Counted from the first letter of the stretch, positions 33,779 to 43,202 are shown. The stretch: DNA of 64,000 nucleotides from Amorphoplanes digitatis (GCF_014205335.1 NZ_JACHNH010000001.1:6008501-6072500); one strand, 5' to 3'. The notes: generated from the letters alone by a model not told the origin. Translations and numbers: made by a program.

Positions 33779-34822
33779 TTGCCCCACCTATGGTTACGAC
33801 ACGAGACCCGGCAGACCGAACGCCGGACCGCCATCACCGCGGTCGACGCGGAGCGCCTCGTCCGCGGCGGCGCGACCGTCACCGTCGAGGAGTCGCCGCA
33901 GCGGGTCGACGAGATCGAGCGGTACCGCGCGGCCGGCTGCCGGATCGTGCCGGCCGCCGGCTGGTTCGACGCACCCGACGACGTGGTCGTCGTGGGGCTC
34001 AAGGAGCTTCCCGTGCTGCCGGCCGCCCTGCGGCACCGGCACGTCTACTTCGGCCACGCCTACAAGAACCAGGAGGGCGCCCCCGAGCTGCTGCGCCGGT
34101 TCGCGGCCGGCGGCGGGATGCTGCTGGACGCCGAGTACCTGACCGACGAGTCCGGCCGGCGGCTGGCCTCGTTCGGCTACTGGGCCGGATATCTGGGCGC
34201 CGCGCTGACGATCCTGCGGCACCGCGGGCGGCTGACGACGCCGCTGCACCCGTACACGAAGGATGAGCTCGCCGCGGCCCTGGCGCCGAGGCCCGGTGAC
34301 CCGGTCCCCCGGGTACTGGTCATCGGCGCGCAGGGCCGCTGCGGCCAGGGCGCGCAGGACGCCCTTGCCGCGGCGGGCCTCGGCGCCACCTGCTGGGATC
34401 TCGCCGAGACCCGCGCGCTGGACAAGGCGGCGCTGCTCGACCACGACGTGCTGATCAACACGGTGCTGGTGCACGAGCCGGTGCCGCCGTTCGTCACCCA
34501 CCTCGACCTCGACAGCCCGCGCCGGCTGTCGCTGATCTGCGACGTCACCTGCGACGTCACCTCCGACTGCAACACGCTGCCGATCTATCAGCGGGTCACG
34601 TCGTGGCCGGAGCCGGTGGTCCGGCTGCGCGGCGGCGAGCAACCGCTGGATCTGATCGCGATCGACAACCTGCCTTCGCTGCTGCCGGCGGAGGCGAGCA
34701 TCGCCTTCTCCGCACAGCTCACCCCGCTGCTGGCCCGGCTCGACGACCCCGCCGACCCGGTCTGGGAGCGCGCCGCCGGCGAGTTCCGGCTCGCCGTCGC
34801 CTCGAGGACCGCCGATGTCTGA
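33779..34822 (+). CDS. Saccharopine dehydrogenase, lysine-forming type (LYS1-like)
   Basis: The 347-residue protein resembles the AlaDh/PNT-type saccharopine dehydrogenase (NAD, L-lysine-forming). It has WLRHETRQTERRTAI at the N terminus, VVVVGLKELP, HVYFGHAYKNQ, RVLVIGAQGRCGQGAQ as the nucleotide loop and LICDVTCDVTSDCN. In fungi this enzyme converts saccharopine to lysine plus 2-oxoglutarate. Together with the next gene it could turn aminoadipate semialdehyde back into lysine. It starts with TTG after AAGGAG and overlaps the next gene by 8 nt. Confidence 0.85.
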   Translation: MPHLWLRHETRQTERRTAITAVDAERLVRGGATVTVEESPQRVDEIERYRAAGCRIVPAAGWFDAPDDVVVVGLKELPVLPAALRHRHVYFGHAYKNQEGAPELLRRFAAGGGMLLDAEYLTDESGRRLASFGYWAGYLGAALTILRHRGRLTTPLHPYTKDELAAALAPRPGDPVPRVLVIGAQGRCGQGAQDALAAAGLGATCWDLAETRALDKAALLDHDVLINTVLVHEPVPPFVTHLDLDSPRRLSLICDVTCDVTSDCNTLPIYQRVTSWPEPVVRLRGGEQPLDLIAIDNLPSLLPAEASIAFSAQLTPLLARLDDPADPVWERAAGEFRLAVASRTADV

Positions 34823-35972
34823 GCCGATCGCCGCCAGCGGCAACGTGCACTGGGCCGGAACGGGCCTGTCCTCCGGCAGCGGCCTGGCCGAGCTGGCCGG
34901 CGCCGCGCGGCGGGTGACGCTGTGGGGCCGTAGCGTCGCCAAGGCCGAGCGCCGCCTCGCCGACCTCGGCCTGTCCGGGCGGGTGGCCGCCGCGGACATC
35001 GCCGGGCTGCCGGTCGCGGTCGGACCCGGCGATGTCGTGATCTCCATGCTGCCGGCCACCGAGCACGCCGCGTTGCTGCGGCTCTGCCTCGACCGGGGTG
35101 CCCACTTCGCCTGCACCAGCTACGTCTCGCCCGAGCTCGCCGCCGCCGACGGCCCGGCCCGCGCGGGCGGGCTGGTGGTGCTCACCGAGGCGGGCCTGGA
35201 CCCGGGCATCGACCACCTGTTCGCGCACGACCTGGTGGCGCGCGCCCGCAAGGCGGTCGGCGACGGCCCGGCTTCCGTACGGTTCACGTCCTTCTGCGGC
35301 GGCGTGCCGGCCGAGCCCAACGACTTCCGCTACCGGTTCAGCTGGGCACCGCGGGGCGTGCTGTCGGCGCTGGGCTCCCCCGCGCGCTCGATCGAGAAGG
35401 GCGAGCCGCGCACGGTCGAGCGTCCCTGGGAGGCGGTCACGGAGTACGACCTGGACGGCGAGGTGTTCGAGGTCTATCCCAACCGCGACAGCGTGCCGTT
35501 CGTGGCCCAGTACGACTTCCCGGACGGCTGGCGGCCGGAGACGTTCGTGCGGGGCACCCTGCGCCTCGGCGGCTGGCGCGAGGCCTGGCGCGACGTGTTC
35601 GCCGTCGTCCGCGACGGCGGCCCCGCCGACCTGGACGCCCTGGCCACCGAGCTCGCCGCCCGCTATCCGATGCGTCCCGGCGACCGCGATCGGGTGGTGC
35701 TCGCGGTCGAGCTGGACGTCACGACCGGCTCCGGGAGCTGGTCCGGGCGCTACCTGCTCGACGCCGTCGGCGACGAGCACGAGACGGCGATGGCCCGGAC
35801 CGTGTCCCTGCCGCTCGCCTACGGCGTCCTCGAGATCCTCGCCGGGTCCACCCCGGCCGGCCTGCACCGGGCGCTCGCTGACCCGGCCGCGGCCGGGCGC
35901 GGCCTCACGTTCCTGCGCGGTCGGGGCCTCGACTGCGCGCTGAGCACTCCTGACCGAACCGGAGAGATCTGA
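34815..35972 (+). CDS. Saccharopine dehydrogenase, glutamate-forming type (LYS9-like)
   Basis: The 385-residue protein has a Rossmann start (NVHWAGTGLSSGSGLAELAGAARRVTLWGRS), GDVVISMLPATEH, ACTSYVSPE, LTEAGLDPGIDHLFAHDL and FTSFCGGVPAEPNDFRYRFSWAP. These are hallmarks of the glutamate-forming saccharopine dehydrogenase/reductase. Run in the biosynthetic direction it joins aminoadipate semialdehyde and glutamate into saccharopine. It might instead act directly on the lysine-glycine hydrazine, which is a saccharopine analogue. It is coupled to the LYS1-like gene and to the MFS gene (TGATG). Confidence 0.85.
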   Translation: MSEPIAASGNVHWAGTGLSSGSGLAELAGAARRVTLWGRSVAKAERRLADLGLSGRVAAADIAGLPVAVGPGDVVISMLPATEHAALLRLCLDRGAHFACTSYVSPELAAADGPARAGGLVVLTEAGLDPGIDHLFAHDLVARARKAVGDGPASVRFTSFCGGVPAEPNDFRYRFSWAPRGVLSALGSPARSIEKGEPRTVERPWEAVTEYDLDGEVFEVYPNRDSVPFVAQYDFPDGWRPETFVRGTLRLGGWREAWRDVFAVVRDGGPADLDALATELAARYPMRPGDRDRVVLAVELDVTTGSGSWSGRYLLDAVGDEHETAMARTVSLPLAYGVLEILAGSTPAGLHRALADPAAAGRGLTFLRGRGLDCALSTPDRTGEI

Positions 35973-37273
35973 TGGCCGAAGCCGTGCCGGGCGCCCTGCG
36001 CAACCCGGACTTCCGTAAATTCTGGATCGGGGAGACGGTGTCGCTGTTCGGCTCCGAGGTGACCCGCTTCGTGCTGCCGCTCGTCGCCGTGCTCACCCTG
36101 GGCGCCTCGGCGTTCGAGGTCGGCGTGCTCAACGCGCTGCGCTACGTCCCGATCGTGATCGTGTCGCTGTTCGCCGGCATCTGGCTCGACCGGCGCCGCC
36201 GGCTGCCGGTCCTCATCGGCAGCAACGTCGTCCGGGCCGCCTGCATCGGGCTCGTGCCGCTGCTGGCGACCCTCGGCGGCCTGACCATGTGGACACTCGG
36301 CGCCGTCGCGCTGGTGCTGGGCACGTTCACCGTGATCTTCGACGTCGGCTCGCTGTCGCTGGTGCCGAACCTGGTCGACCGCCCGCAGCTGCCCGACGCC
36401 AACGGCCGGCTACAGACGTCGTTCTCGGCGGCCATGATCGTGGGACCCGGCGTCGGCGGCTTCCTGGTCACCGCGATGGGTGCTCCGCTCACGCTGAGCG
36501 TCAACGCGGCCTCGTACGCCTTCAGCGTCGTCATGCTGTTGCTGCTGACCGTCCGCGAGCCCGAGCCGCAGGCGGCGGCGGACCGGCCCACCGTGCGGGC
36601 GTCCATCGCCGAAGGCCTGCACGCCGTGTTCGGCAACCGGGTGCTGCGCAACCTGCTCAGTCAGTCCGCCACGTTCAACCTCGCGCAGAACGCCATGATG
36701 ACGGTCTTCGTGATCTACACCGTGCGCTATCTCGGCCTCACCGCCGGGGAGCTCGGGCTGGTGCTGGGCATCGGGTCGCTCGGCGCGCTGGCCGGCGGGC
36801 TGCTGGCCACCCGGATCACCCGCGCCGTCGGCTACGGCCGATCGCTGCGCCTGGCCACCATCGTCGCCGGGCTGGCACCGCTGACGTTCCTGCTCGCGCG
36901 GGGCAGCGACGTCGTCTCGGTCGCGCTGCTCACCGGCGCGTACGGCACGGCCGGCTTCATGCTGATGATCTACAACATCAACACCGTCTCGCTGCGCCAG
37001 GTGGTCACCCCGAACCGGCTGCTGGCCCGGATGAACGCGAGCTACCGGATGGTGCTGTTCGGCACGATCCCGCTGGGTGCGCTGCTCGGCGGCTCGCTCG
37101 CGCAGTACCTGGGCCTGCGCCCGGCCATGGTGATCACGGTGGTGCTGCTGACCGCCCCGATCGCCTGGACGTTCTTCTCCCCCGTCTTCCGGCTGCCGAC
37201 GCTGCCGAGCGGGCCGGACGACCCGCTGGTCGCGCCCGCCCCCGCCGAACCGACTCCCGTCCCCGCGGCCTGA
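35972..37273 (+). CDS. MFS exporter (MFS_3/enterobactin-exporter-like)
   Basis: The 433-residue membrane protein has 12 predicted helices. The N-terminal RNPDFRKFWIGETVSLFGSEVTRFVLPLVAV and the loop FAGIWLDRRRRLPVLIGSNVVRA are typical of the MFS_3 group, which often exports siderophores or macrolides. Placed inside the biosynthetic operon, it probably exports the product and gives self-protection. The ATG overlaps the upstream stop. Confidence 0.85.
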   Translation: MAEAVPGALRNPDFRKFWIGETVSLFGSEVTRFVLPLVAVLTLGASAFEVGVLNALRYVPIVIVSLFAGIWLDRRRRLPVLIGSNVVRAACIGLVPLLATLGGLTMWTLGAVALVLGTFTVIFDVGSLSLVPNLVDRPQLPDANGRLQTSFSAAMIVGPGVGGFLVTAMGAPLTLSVNAASYAFSVVMLLLLTVREPEPQAAADRPTVRASIAEGLHAVFGNRVLRNLLSQSATFNLAQNAMMTVFVIYTVRYLGLTAGELGLVLGIGSLGALAGGLLATRITRAVGYGRSLRLATIVAGLAPLTFLLARGSDVVSVALLTGAYGTAGFMLMIYNINTVSLRQVVTPNRLLARMNASYRMVLFGTIPLGALLGGSLAQYLGLRPAMVITVVLLTAPIAWTFFSPVFRLPTLPSGPDDPLVAPAPAEPTPVPAA

Positions 37274-37298
37274 CCCACCCTTCAAGAGGAGAAAGCTG

Positions 37299-40200
37299 AT
37301 GCTGTCCGACTCCCAGCGCGCGGCCCTGGCCGCCCGCCTGCGCCAGGGGCGCGGCACGACCACGATCCCGCGCCGCGACCCGAACCTCGCCGAGCTGCCG
37401 CTCTCCAGCGGTCAGGAACAGCTGTGGTTCATCGACCAGTTCGCGCCGGGGCTGCCCACCTACAACGTCGCCGGCACCCTGAACCTCGACGGTGACCTCG
37501 ACACCGACGCGCTGGGCCGGGCCTTCGACGCCCTCGTCGCCCGGCACGAGATCCTGCGCACCCGGATCGACACCGTAGACGGCCGGCCGGTGCAGGTCGT
37601 CGACGCGCCGCCGGACCCGGTCACCCTGACCGTGCGCGACCTCTCCGGGCTGTCCGAGGCGGAGCGTCAGGCCGCGTTCGCCGCCGAGGCGGTCGCCTTC
37701 GGGCTGCTGCCGTTCGACCTGGCGAAGGGTCCGCTGATCCGGACCGAGCTGGTCCGCCTGGCGCCGCGCCGCCACGCCCTGCACCTCAACGTCCACCACA
37801 GCGCGTTCGACGGCTGGTCCTTCGCCGTCTGCGTCCGTGAGCTGGCCGCGCTGTACGCCGCCGAGGTCGCCGGCGCGCCCGCCGGCCTGCCGGAGCTGCC
37901 GATCCAGTTCGCCGACTACGCCCTGTGGGAGCGCGGCCGGCTGGACGGCGCGGGCGTCGACGAGCTGGTGGCGTACTGGAAGGAGGCGCTGCACGGCGCC
38001 GCCTCCGTGCAGCTGCCGACCGACCGGCCCCGGCCGGTGCTCCAGTCCTTCGACGGGGCGATCGCCCGCAAGGCGATGGGCGCCGACGTGCTCGCCGGGC
38101 TCCGGGAGCTGGGCCGGGCCGAGGGCACCACCACGTTCGTGACGCTGCTCAGCGCGTTGCAGGTGCTGCTGCACCGCTACAGCGGCCAGGACGACATCGT
38201 GGTGGGCACCGCCAGCGCCAACCGCGGCCGCAGCGAGCTGGTGCCGCTGATCGGCTACCTGGTGAACACGCTGCCGATCCGCACCGACACCTCCGGCGAT
38301 CCGACCTTCACCGAGCTGCTTGGCCGGGTCAAGGAGACCGTCCTCGGCGCGTACGCGCATCAGGAACTGCCGTTCCCCCGGCTGGTCGAGGCGCTGAAGG
38401 TGGAGCGGGACGCCAGCCGGGCGCCGCTGTTCCAGATCGGCTTCACGATCAACGAGGACGAGCCGGACCGCATCGAGGCCAGCGGCGTCACCGTCTCCGT
38501 CGAGCCGATCGACGCGCCGACCGCCAAGTTCGACCTGAACTTCTTCATGCAGGCGCACGGCGACCTGGTCGTCGAGGTGGCGTACGCGACCGCGCTCTAC
38601 GACGCCGCCACCGTCGCCCGGATGCTCGACTCGCTGGAGGTGCTGGTCCGCGGCATCGTCGCCGATCCGTCCCGGAAGCTGTCCGACCTGCCCGTGCTGA
38701 CGGAGCACGACCTGCACCAGGAGCTGGTCGGCTGGAACTCGAACACCATGGAGCTGGCACCGGCGCTGCTGCACGAGCTGGTCCAGCGGCAGGCCGCCCG
38801 GGTGCCGGACGCGCAGGCCGCGGTGATGGACGGCCGGGCGCTCACCTACGCCCAGCTCAACGCCGCCGCCAACCGCGGCGCCCGGCGCCTGCGCGCGGCG
38901 GGCGTCGGCCCGGAGTCGCTGGTCGGCGTGCACATGCGCCCGTCGATCGAGCGATTCGCCGGCATCCTCGCGATCCTCAAGGCCGGCGGCGCGTGGGTGC
39001 CGCTGGACCCGGACTACCCGGCCGACCGGCTCGAGTTCATGATCGACGACGCGGACGTCCGGGTGATCCTCGCCGACGACGGCGGCCGCGACTTCGGCGC
39101 GACGGTCATCGTGCCGGCCCGGGACTGGCCGGACGACGGCGAGATCGCCGACACCGACCTGGACGTCGCGCTCGAACCCGCCAACGCCGCGTACGTGATC
39201 TACACCTCCGGGTCCACCGGCCGTCCCAAGGGCGTGATCGTCGAGCACCGGCAGGTCTCGAACTTCGTGCAGGGCGTGGTGGCGCAGTGGGGCCTCGACG
39301 AGCACGACCGCTTCCTGCAGTTCGCGTCGCTCAACTTCGACGTGTCGGTGATGGACATGTTCCTCGCGCTCGGCTCGGGTGGCGCGGCGATCTTCGGCAG
39401 CCGGGAGACGCTCATGTCGCCGCCGCGGCTGATCGCCCTGATGCGCGACGAGCGGGTGACCTTCGCCTGCCTGCCGCCGGCGGTCCTCAACCTGATCAGC
39501 GGGGCGGAGCTGCCCGACCAGCGGGTGCTGATCTCCGCCGGCGAGGAGCTCTCCGGCGAGCTGGTCCGCAGCTGGCTGCGGCCCGGCCTGCGGCTGTGCA
39601 ACGGCTACGGCCCGACCGAGGCGACCATCGGCGCGACCATCATGGAGCTGGGTCCCGAGGACGTCGCGGCCCCGCCGATCGGGATGCCCAAGCCCAACTA
39701 CCGGGCGTACGTGCTCGACCGCCACCTGCATCCGGTGCCGGTCGGTGTCGCCGGCGAGCTGCACCTGGGCGGACCCGGCGTGGCCCGCGGCTACCTGAAC
39801 CGGCCGGAGCTGACCGCCGAGAAGTTCATCAAGGACCCGTTCGTCGACGAGCCGGGCGCCCGCATGTACCGCACCGGCGACCTGGTCCGCCGCCGGCCCG
39901 ACGGCAACCTGGTCTTCCTCGGCCGGATCGACGGGCAGATCAAGATCCGTGGCCTGCGCGTCGAGCTCGGCGAGATCGAGACGGCGATGGCCACGCACGA
40001 TGCGGTCCTACAGGCCGCGGTCGTGGTGCGCGACGATCCCGCCGGCGACAAGCAGCTTGTCGGCTACGCGCGGGTGGCACCCGGCGGGCCGGCGCTGAGC
40101 ATCCCGGACCTGCGGCAGCACCTGTCCCAGATGCTGCCCGCGTACATGATCCCCACGCACATCCTGTTGCTCGACGCGTTCCCGCTGAACGCCAGCGGGA

Positions 40201-40541
40201 AGATCGACCGGGCCGCGCTGCCGGACCCGGACGTCACCGAGGCGGACACCGCGTTCGTGGCGCCCCGCACGCTGATCGAGACGGCCGTGACCGACATGTA
40301 CGCGAACCTGCTCAAGGTCGAGCGGGTCAGCGTCGAGGACAGCTTCTTCGATCTCGGCGGCAACTCGCTCCAGGCGATGCGGCTGATCACGAGGCTCAGG
40401 ACCGACCTGGCAGTGGACGCCGACGTGACCGCCGTCTTCCTGGCGCCGACGCCGGCGCAGCTCACCGTGCTGCTCCGCGACAAGTTCGGCCTGGACGACA
40501 TCGATCTGGGCGACGAGGACCTCGACGCGGTTCTGAGCTGA
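37299..40541 (+). CDS. NRPS: C - A - PCP
   Basis: The 1080-residue single module has an N-terminal helix (SDSQRAALAARLRQG) and an LCL-type condensation domain with HHSAFDG (His166-Gly172). The A domain (about 480-950) has YTSGSTGRPKGVI. The PCP Ser is Ser1023 (GGNSLQ). Specificity residues read D-V-M-C-I-A-G-I-G-K, which I cannot match to a standard amino acid. It probably extends the thiazoline-bearing intermediate by one residue. A good AGGAG precedes ATG 37299. The C-terminal tail is very acidic (DDIDLGDEDLDAV), perhaps for docking to the next protein. Confidence 0.92.
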   Translation: MLSDSQRAALAARLRQGRGTTTIPRRDPNLAELPLSSGQEQLWFIDQFAPGLPTYNVAGTLNLDGDLDTDALGRAFDALVARHEILRTRIDTVDGRPVQVVDAPPDPVTLTVRDLSGLSEAERQAAFAAEAVAFGLLPFDLAKGPLIRTELVRLAPRRHALHLNVHHSAFDGWSFAVCVRELAALYAAEVAGAPAGLPELPIQFADYALWERGRLDGAGVDELVAYWKEALHGAASVQLPTDRPRPVLQSFDGAIARKAMGADVLAGLRELGRAEGTTTFVTLLSALQVLLHRYSGQDDIVVGTASANRGRSELVPLIGYLVNTLPIRTDTSGDPTFTELLGRVKETVLGAYAHQELPFPRLVEALKVERDASRAPLFQIGFTINEDEPDRIEASGVTVSVEPIDAPTAKFDLNFFMQAHGDLVVEVAYATALYDAATVARMLDSLEVLVRGIVADPSRKLSDLPVLTEHDLHQELVGWNSNTMELAPALLHELVQRQAARVPDAQAAVMDGRALTYAQLNAAANRGARRLRAAGVGPESLVGVHMRPSIERFAGILAILKAGGAWVPLDPDYPADRLEFMIDDADVRVILADDGGRDFGATVIVPARDWPDDGEIADTDLDVALEPANAAYVIYTSGSTGRPKGVIVEHRQVSNFVQGVVAQWGLDEHDRFLQFASLNFDVSVMDMFLALGSGGAAIFGSRETLMSPPRLIALMRDERVTFACLPPAVLNLISGAELPDQRVLISAGEELSGELVRSWLRPGLRLCNGYGPTEATIGATIMELGPEDVAAPPIGMPKPNYRAYVLDRHLHPVPVGVAGELHLGGPGVARGYLNRPELTAEKFIKDPFVDEPGARMYRTGDLVRRRPDGNLVFLGRIDGQIKIRGLRVELGEIETAMATHDAVLQAAVVVRDDPAGDKQLVGYARVAPGGPALSIPDLRQHLSQMLPAYMIPTHILLLDAFPLNASGKIDRAALPDPDVTEADTAFVAPRTLIETAVTDMYANLLKVERVSVEDSFFDLGGNSLQAMRLITRLRTDLAVDADVTAVFLAPTPAQLTVLLRDKFGLDDIDLGDEDLDAVLS

Positions 40542-40554
40542 CGGGAGGACGACG

Positions 40555-41406
40555 ATGTTGACCGAGACGCAGCGGGCGGCCCTGGCCGCCCGGCTCCGGC
40601 AGAACCGGTCCGGGCGCGCCTCCACGGCGGCGGACCCGGTGGTCCCGCTGGGCCGCGAGGGCGCGCACGCCTTCGCGGTGCACGCGGTCAGCGGCACCGT
40701 CCACGAGTACGGCGCGCTGGCGCGGGAGCTCGACGGCACGTACCGGTTGTCCGGTATCGAGGCGGCGCGCGACGTGCCGGTCGCCGATCTCGCCGTGCTG
40801 GCCGACCGGTACGCCGGCCTGATCCGGGGTGCGCACCCGGACGGGCCGTACCGGCTGATCGGCTGGTCGATGGGCGGCGTGCTGGCGTACGAGACCGCCC
40901 GTCGGCTGGCCGGGGGCGGCGGCGAGGTGGAGCTGGTGGCGCTGATCGACGCGCCGTGCCGGCCCGTCGCGCGGTACGCCGACTCCGAGGAGGGGCTCGC
41001 CGCCCTGTTCGTGGCCGAGGCTCTGCGCAGCGCCGGGCACGAGCCGACCGCACCGGATCCCACCGCGCCGGTGGCCCGCCAGCTGGAACAGGTGGCCGAG
41101 CGGCTGGCGGAGGAGGAGTCCGAGCGGGCCACGCTCACCGGCGAGCTGGCCCGCCGGCACGCGATGTTCGTCGCGCACACGACGGCCCTGGCCGGCTACC
41201 GGCCGACCGGGCCGCTCGCCGCGGCGGCGGTGCTGGTCCACGCGGCCGGCTCGCCGGACTCCACGACCGACTGGGCCCGCCTCTTCGGCGGCGGCGTGCG
41301 CCGCCTGCACGTCGCCGCCGGGCACTACGACTGCCTGCGACCACCCACCGTCGCCACGATCGCCGAGGCGGTCCTGGCGGCACCGACCATGAGGAGTACG
41401 CCGTGA
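40555..41406 (+). CDS. Thioesterase with NRPS-type N-terminal helix
   Basis: The 283-residue alpha/beta hydrolase has GWSMGG (Ser105) and a catalytic His257 (GHYDCL), typical of type I NRPS thioesterase domains. Its first ~18 residues (TETQRAALAARLRQNRSG) nearly copy the start of the C-A-PCP protein just upstream, so it looks like a termination domain that became a free protein with its own docking helix. It probably releases the product from Ser1023 of the upstream PCP. Confidence 0.85.
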   Translation: MLTETQRAALAARLRQNRSGRASTAADPVVPLGREGAHAFAVHAVSGTVHEYGALARELDGTYRLSGIEAARDVPVADLAVLADRYAGLIRGAHPDGPYRLIGWSMGGVLAYETARRLAGGGGEVELVALIDAPCRPVARYADSEEGLAALFVAEALRSAGHEPTAPDPTAPVARQLEQVAERLAEEESERATLTGELARRHAMFVAHTTALAGYRPTGPLAAAAVLVHAAGSPDSTTDWARLFGGGVRRLHVAAGHYDCLRPPTVATIAEAVLAAPTMRSTP

Positions 41407-42164
41407 ACTCAGCTGCCTGGTTCCGCAGCGCGGCCGAGGCTGCACCCGGCCTGCCCCGGGTCTACTGCTTCACCCATGCCGGCGGCAACACCGCCGAGTA
41501 CCTGCGCTGGCAGCCGGCGCTGGCCGCGGCCGCGCAGGTGACGACCGTGACGATGCCGGGGCGGGGCCACCGCTACGCCGAGCAGGCGCCCCCGACCATC
41601 GACGCGTTCGCCGCCGGTGCGGCCGAGGCCATCGCGGCGCACGCCACCGGGCCTTTCGTCCTGTTCGGACACAGCCTGGGCGCCGTCGTGGCGTTCGAGG
41701 TCGCCCGCCGGCTCCGCGACGATCCCCGGCTGCTGCATCTGGTCGCCTCCGGAGCCGCGGCGCCGGAGCTGATGCCCTCCGAGCGGGTGGTCCGGGCCGC
41801 GGCCCTGCAGGGCCGCGCGTTCGCGGAGGCGGTCGGCGCGTTCGGCGGCCTGCCGGCCGAGGTGGTGGCGGCGGAGGAGCTGCACGAACTCCTCCTGCCG
41901 GGCGTGCAGGCCGACTTCCGGCTGGTCGCCGGCTACCGCTACCGGGCAGCCACGCCGCTCCCGGTCGGCATCACGCTGGTCAACGGCGTCGCCGACAACC
42001 ACGTGACCGCCGCGCGGGTGGCCGGCTGGGCCGGCGAGACGAGCCTGCCGCTCGACACCCGCTGGGCGCCCGGCGGCCACTTCTACCTCAGCGCCGACCC
42101 ACAGCCCGTCCTCGACGTGCTGCGGGAACTCACCCGCGCCGGCCAATCCGACCTGCTGATCTGA
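41403..42164 (+). CDS. Type II thioesterase
   Basis: The 253-residue alpha/beta hydrolase has YCFTHAGGN (oxyanion region), LFGHSLGA (Ser91) and the C-terminal APGGHFYL with the catalytic His. Type II thioesterases clear misloaded carrier proteins. GTG 41403 overlaps the upstream TGA, so it is coupled to the release thioesterase. Confidence 0.9.
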   Translation: MNSAAWFRSAAEAAPGLPRVYCFTHAGGNTAEYLRWQPALAAAAQVTTVTMPGRGHRYAEQAPPTIDAFAAGAAEAIAAHATGPFVLFGHSLGAVVAFEVARRLRDDPRLLHLVASGAAAPELMPSERVVRAAALQGRAFAEAVGAFGGLPAEVVAAEELHELLLPGVQADFRLVAGYRYRAATPLPVGITLVNGVADNHVTAARVAGWAGETSLPLDTRWAPGGHFYLSADPQPVLDVLRELTRAGQSDLLI

Positions 42165-42177
42165 AGGGAGAGGCGAA

Positions 42178-43029
42178 GTGCCCAGCTCCGCACCGTTGCG
42201 CCTGCTCGTGTCCTGCCCCGACCGGCCCGGCATCATCGCCGCCGTCGCCCGGTTCCTGCACGAACGCGGCGCCAACATCGTCCGCTCCGATCAGCACACC
42301 TCCGACCCGCGGGGCGGGACGTTCTTCCTGCGCATGGAGTTCGTCCTGCCCGACGAGCGGCGCGACCTGCTCGAGGCGTTCGGGCTGACCGTCGCCGCGC
42401 CGTACCGGATGACCTGGCGCGTCATCGACTCACAGCACCGCAAGCGGATCGCCGTGCTGGCCTCCCGCGCCGACCACTGCCTCGTCGACCTGCTGTGGCG
42501 CCAGCGGCGCGGTGAGCTCGCGGCGGAGATCACCATGGTGGCGAGCAACCACGCCGACCTGCGTTCCACGGTGGAGTGGTTCGGTGTGCCGTTCCATCAC
42601 GTGCCGATGCCGGCCGCCGGTAAGGCGGCCGCCGAGGCGGAGCTGGCCGACCTGCTGGAGGGCCGCTGCGACGTGGCGGTCCTGGCCCGCTACATGCAGA
42701 TCCTCAGCGGCGCCTTCCTCGACAAGATCGGCGTGCCGGTCATCAATATCCACCATTCCTTCCTCCCCTCTTTCCCGGGGGCCGCCCCCTACCAGCGGGC
42801 CCGCGACCGCGGCGTCAAGCTGATCGGCGCGACCGCACACTACGTAACCGCCGAGCTGGACGAGGGGCCGATCATCGAGCAGGACGTGGTCCGCGCGTCG
42901 CACCGCGACGACGCCGCCGCGCTGGCCCGGCTCGGTGCCGACGTGGAGCGCACGGTGCTCGCCCGGGCCGTGCGCTGGCACTGCGAGGATCGCCTTCTAC
43001 AGCACGAAAACACGGTCCTGGTCTTCTGA
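42178..43029 (+). CDS. purU: Formyltetrahydrofolate deformylase-like protein (PurU)
   Basis: The 283-residue protein has an N-terminal ACT domain (LLVSCPDRPGIIAAVARFLHERGANI) and a formyltransferase-fold catalytic domain with VINIHHSFLPSFPGA and TAHYVTAELDEGPII, as in PurU. PurU hydrolyses 10-formyl-THF to formate and THF. As the last gene of the operon it may adjust one-carbon/glycine supply, or act on a formylated intermediate; which one is unknown. GTG 42178 follows GGGAGAGG. Confidence 0.85.
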   Translation: MPSSAPLRLLVSCPDRPGIIAAVARFLHERGANIVRSDQHTSDPRGGTFFLRMEFVLPDERRDLLEAFGLTVAAPYRMTWRVIDSQHRKRIAVLASRADHCLVDLLWRQRRGELAAEITMVASNHADLRSTVEWFGVPFHHVPMPAAGKAAAEAELADLLEGRCDVAVLARYMQILSGAFLDKIGVPVINIHHSFLPSFPGAAPYQRARDRGVKLIGATAHYVTAELDEGPIIEQDVVRASHRDDAAALARLGADVERTVLARAVRWHCEDRLLQHENTVLVF

Positions 43030-43140
43030 CCATGCCGCTCCGCTGCGATGTCAATAGTGCGATTGGCAGATCGAGGGCTGTCGGTTTCCCGACTGTCTCG
43101 TGGCGGCCCGTTCCGCATCAAAGGGCTCGCCCCCGCCTCC

Positions 43141-43146
43141 TATACT
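43141..43146 (+). promoter_or_regulatory. Possible -10 box upstream of AfsR-type gene
   Basis: TATACT at 43141-43146 lies in the 173-nt gap after the biosynthetic operon and about 57 nt before the regulator start. No good -35 box is visible at 16-18 nt, so this would be an activator-dependent promoter if real. Confidence 0.35.
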
Positions 43147-43202
43147 CCGTTACGCCATGTCGACGGGGGAGCAACAGTGCGGATGCATCGGGAGGGCCGG
43201 CA

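Noticed and set aside
37134..39998. A long minus-strand open frame (about 950 codons) opposite the C-A-PCP NRPS
   Set aside because: Same reason: antisense shadow of a well-supported NRPS gene.
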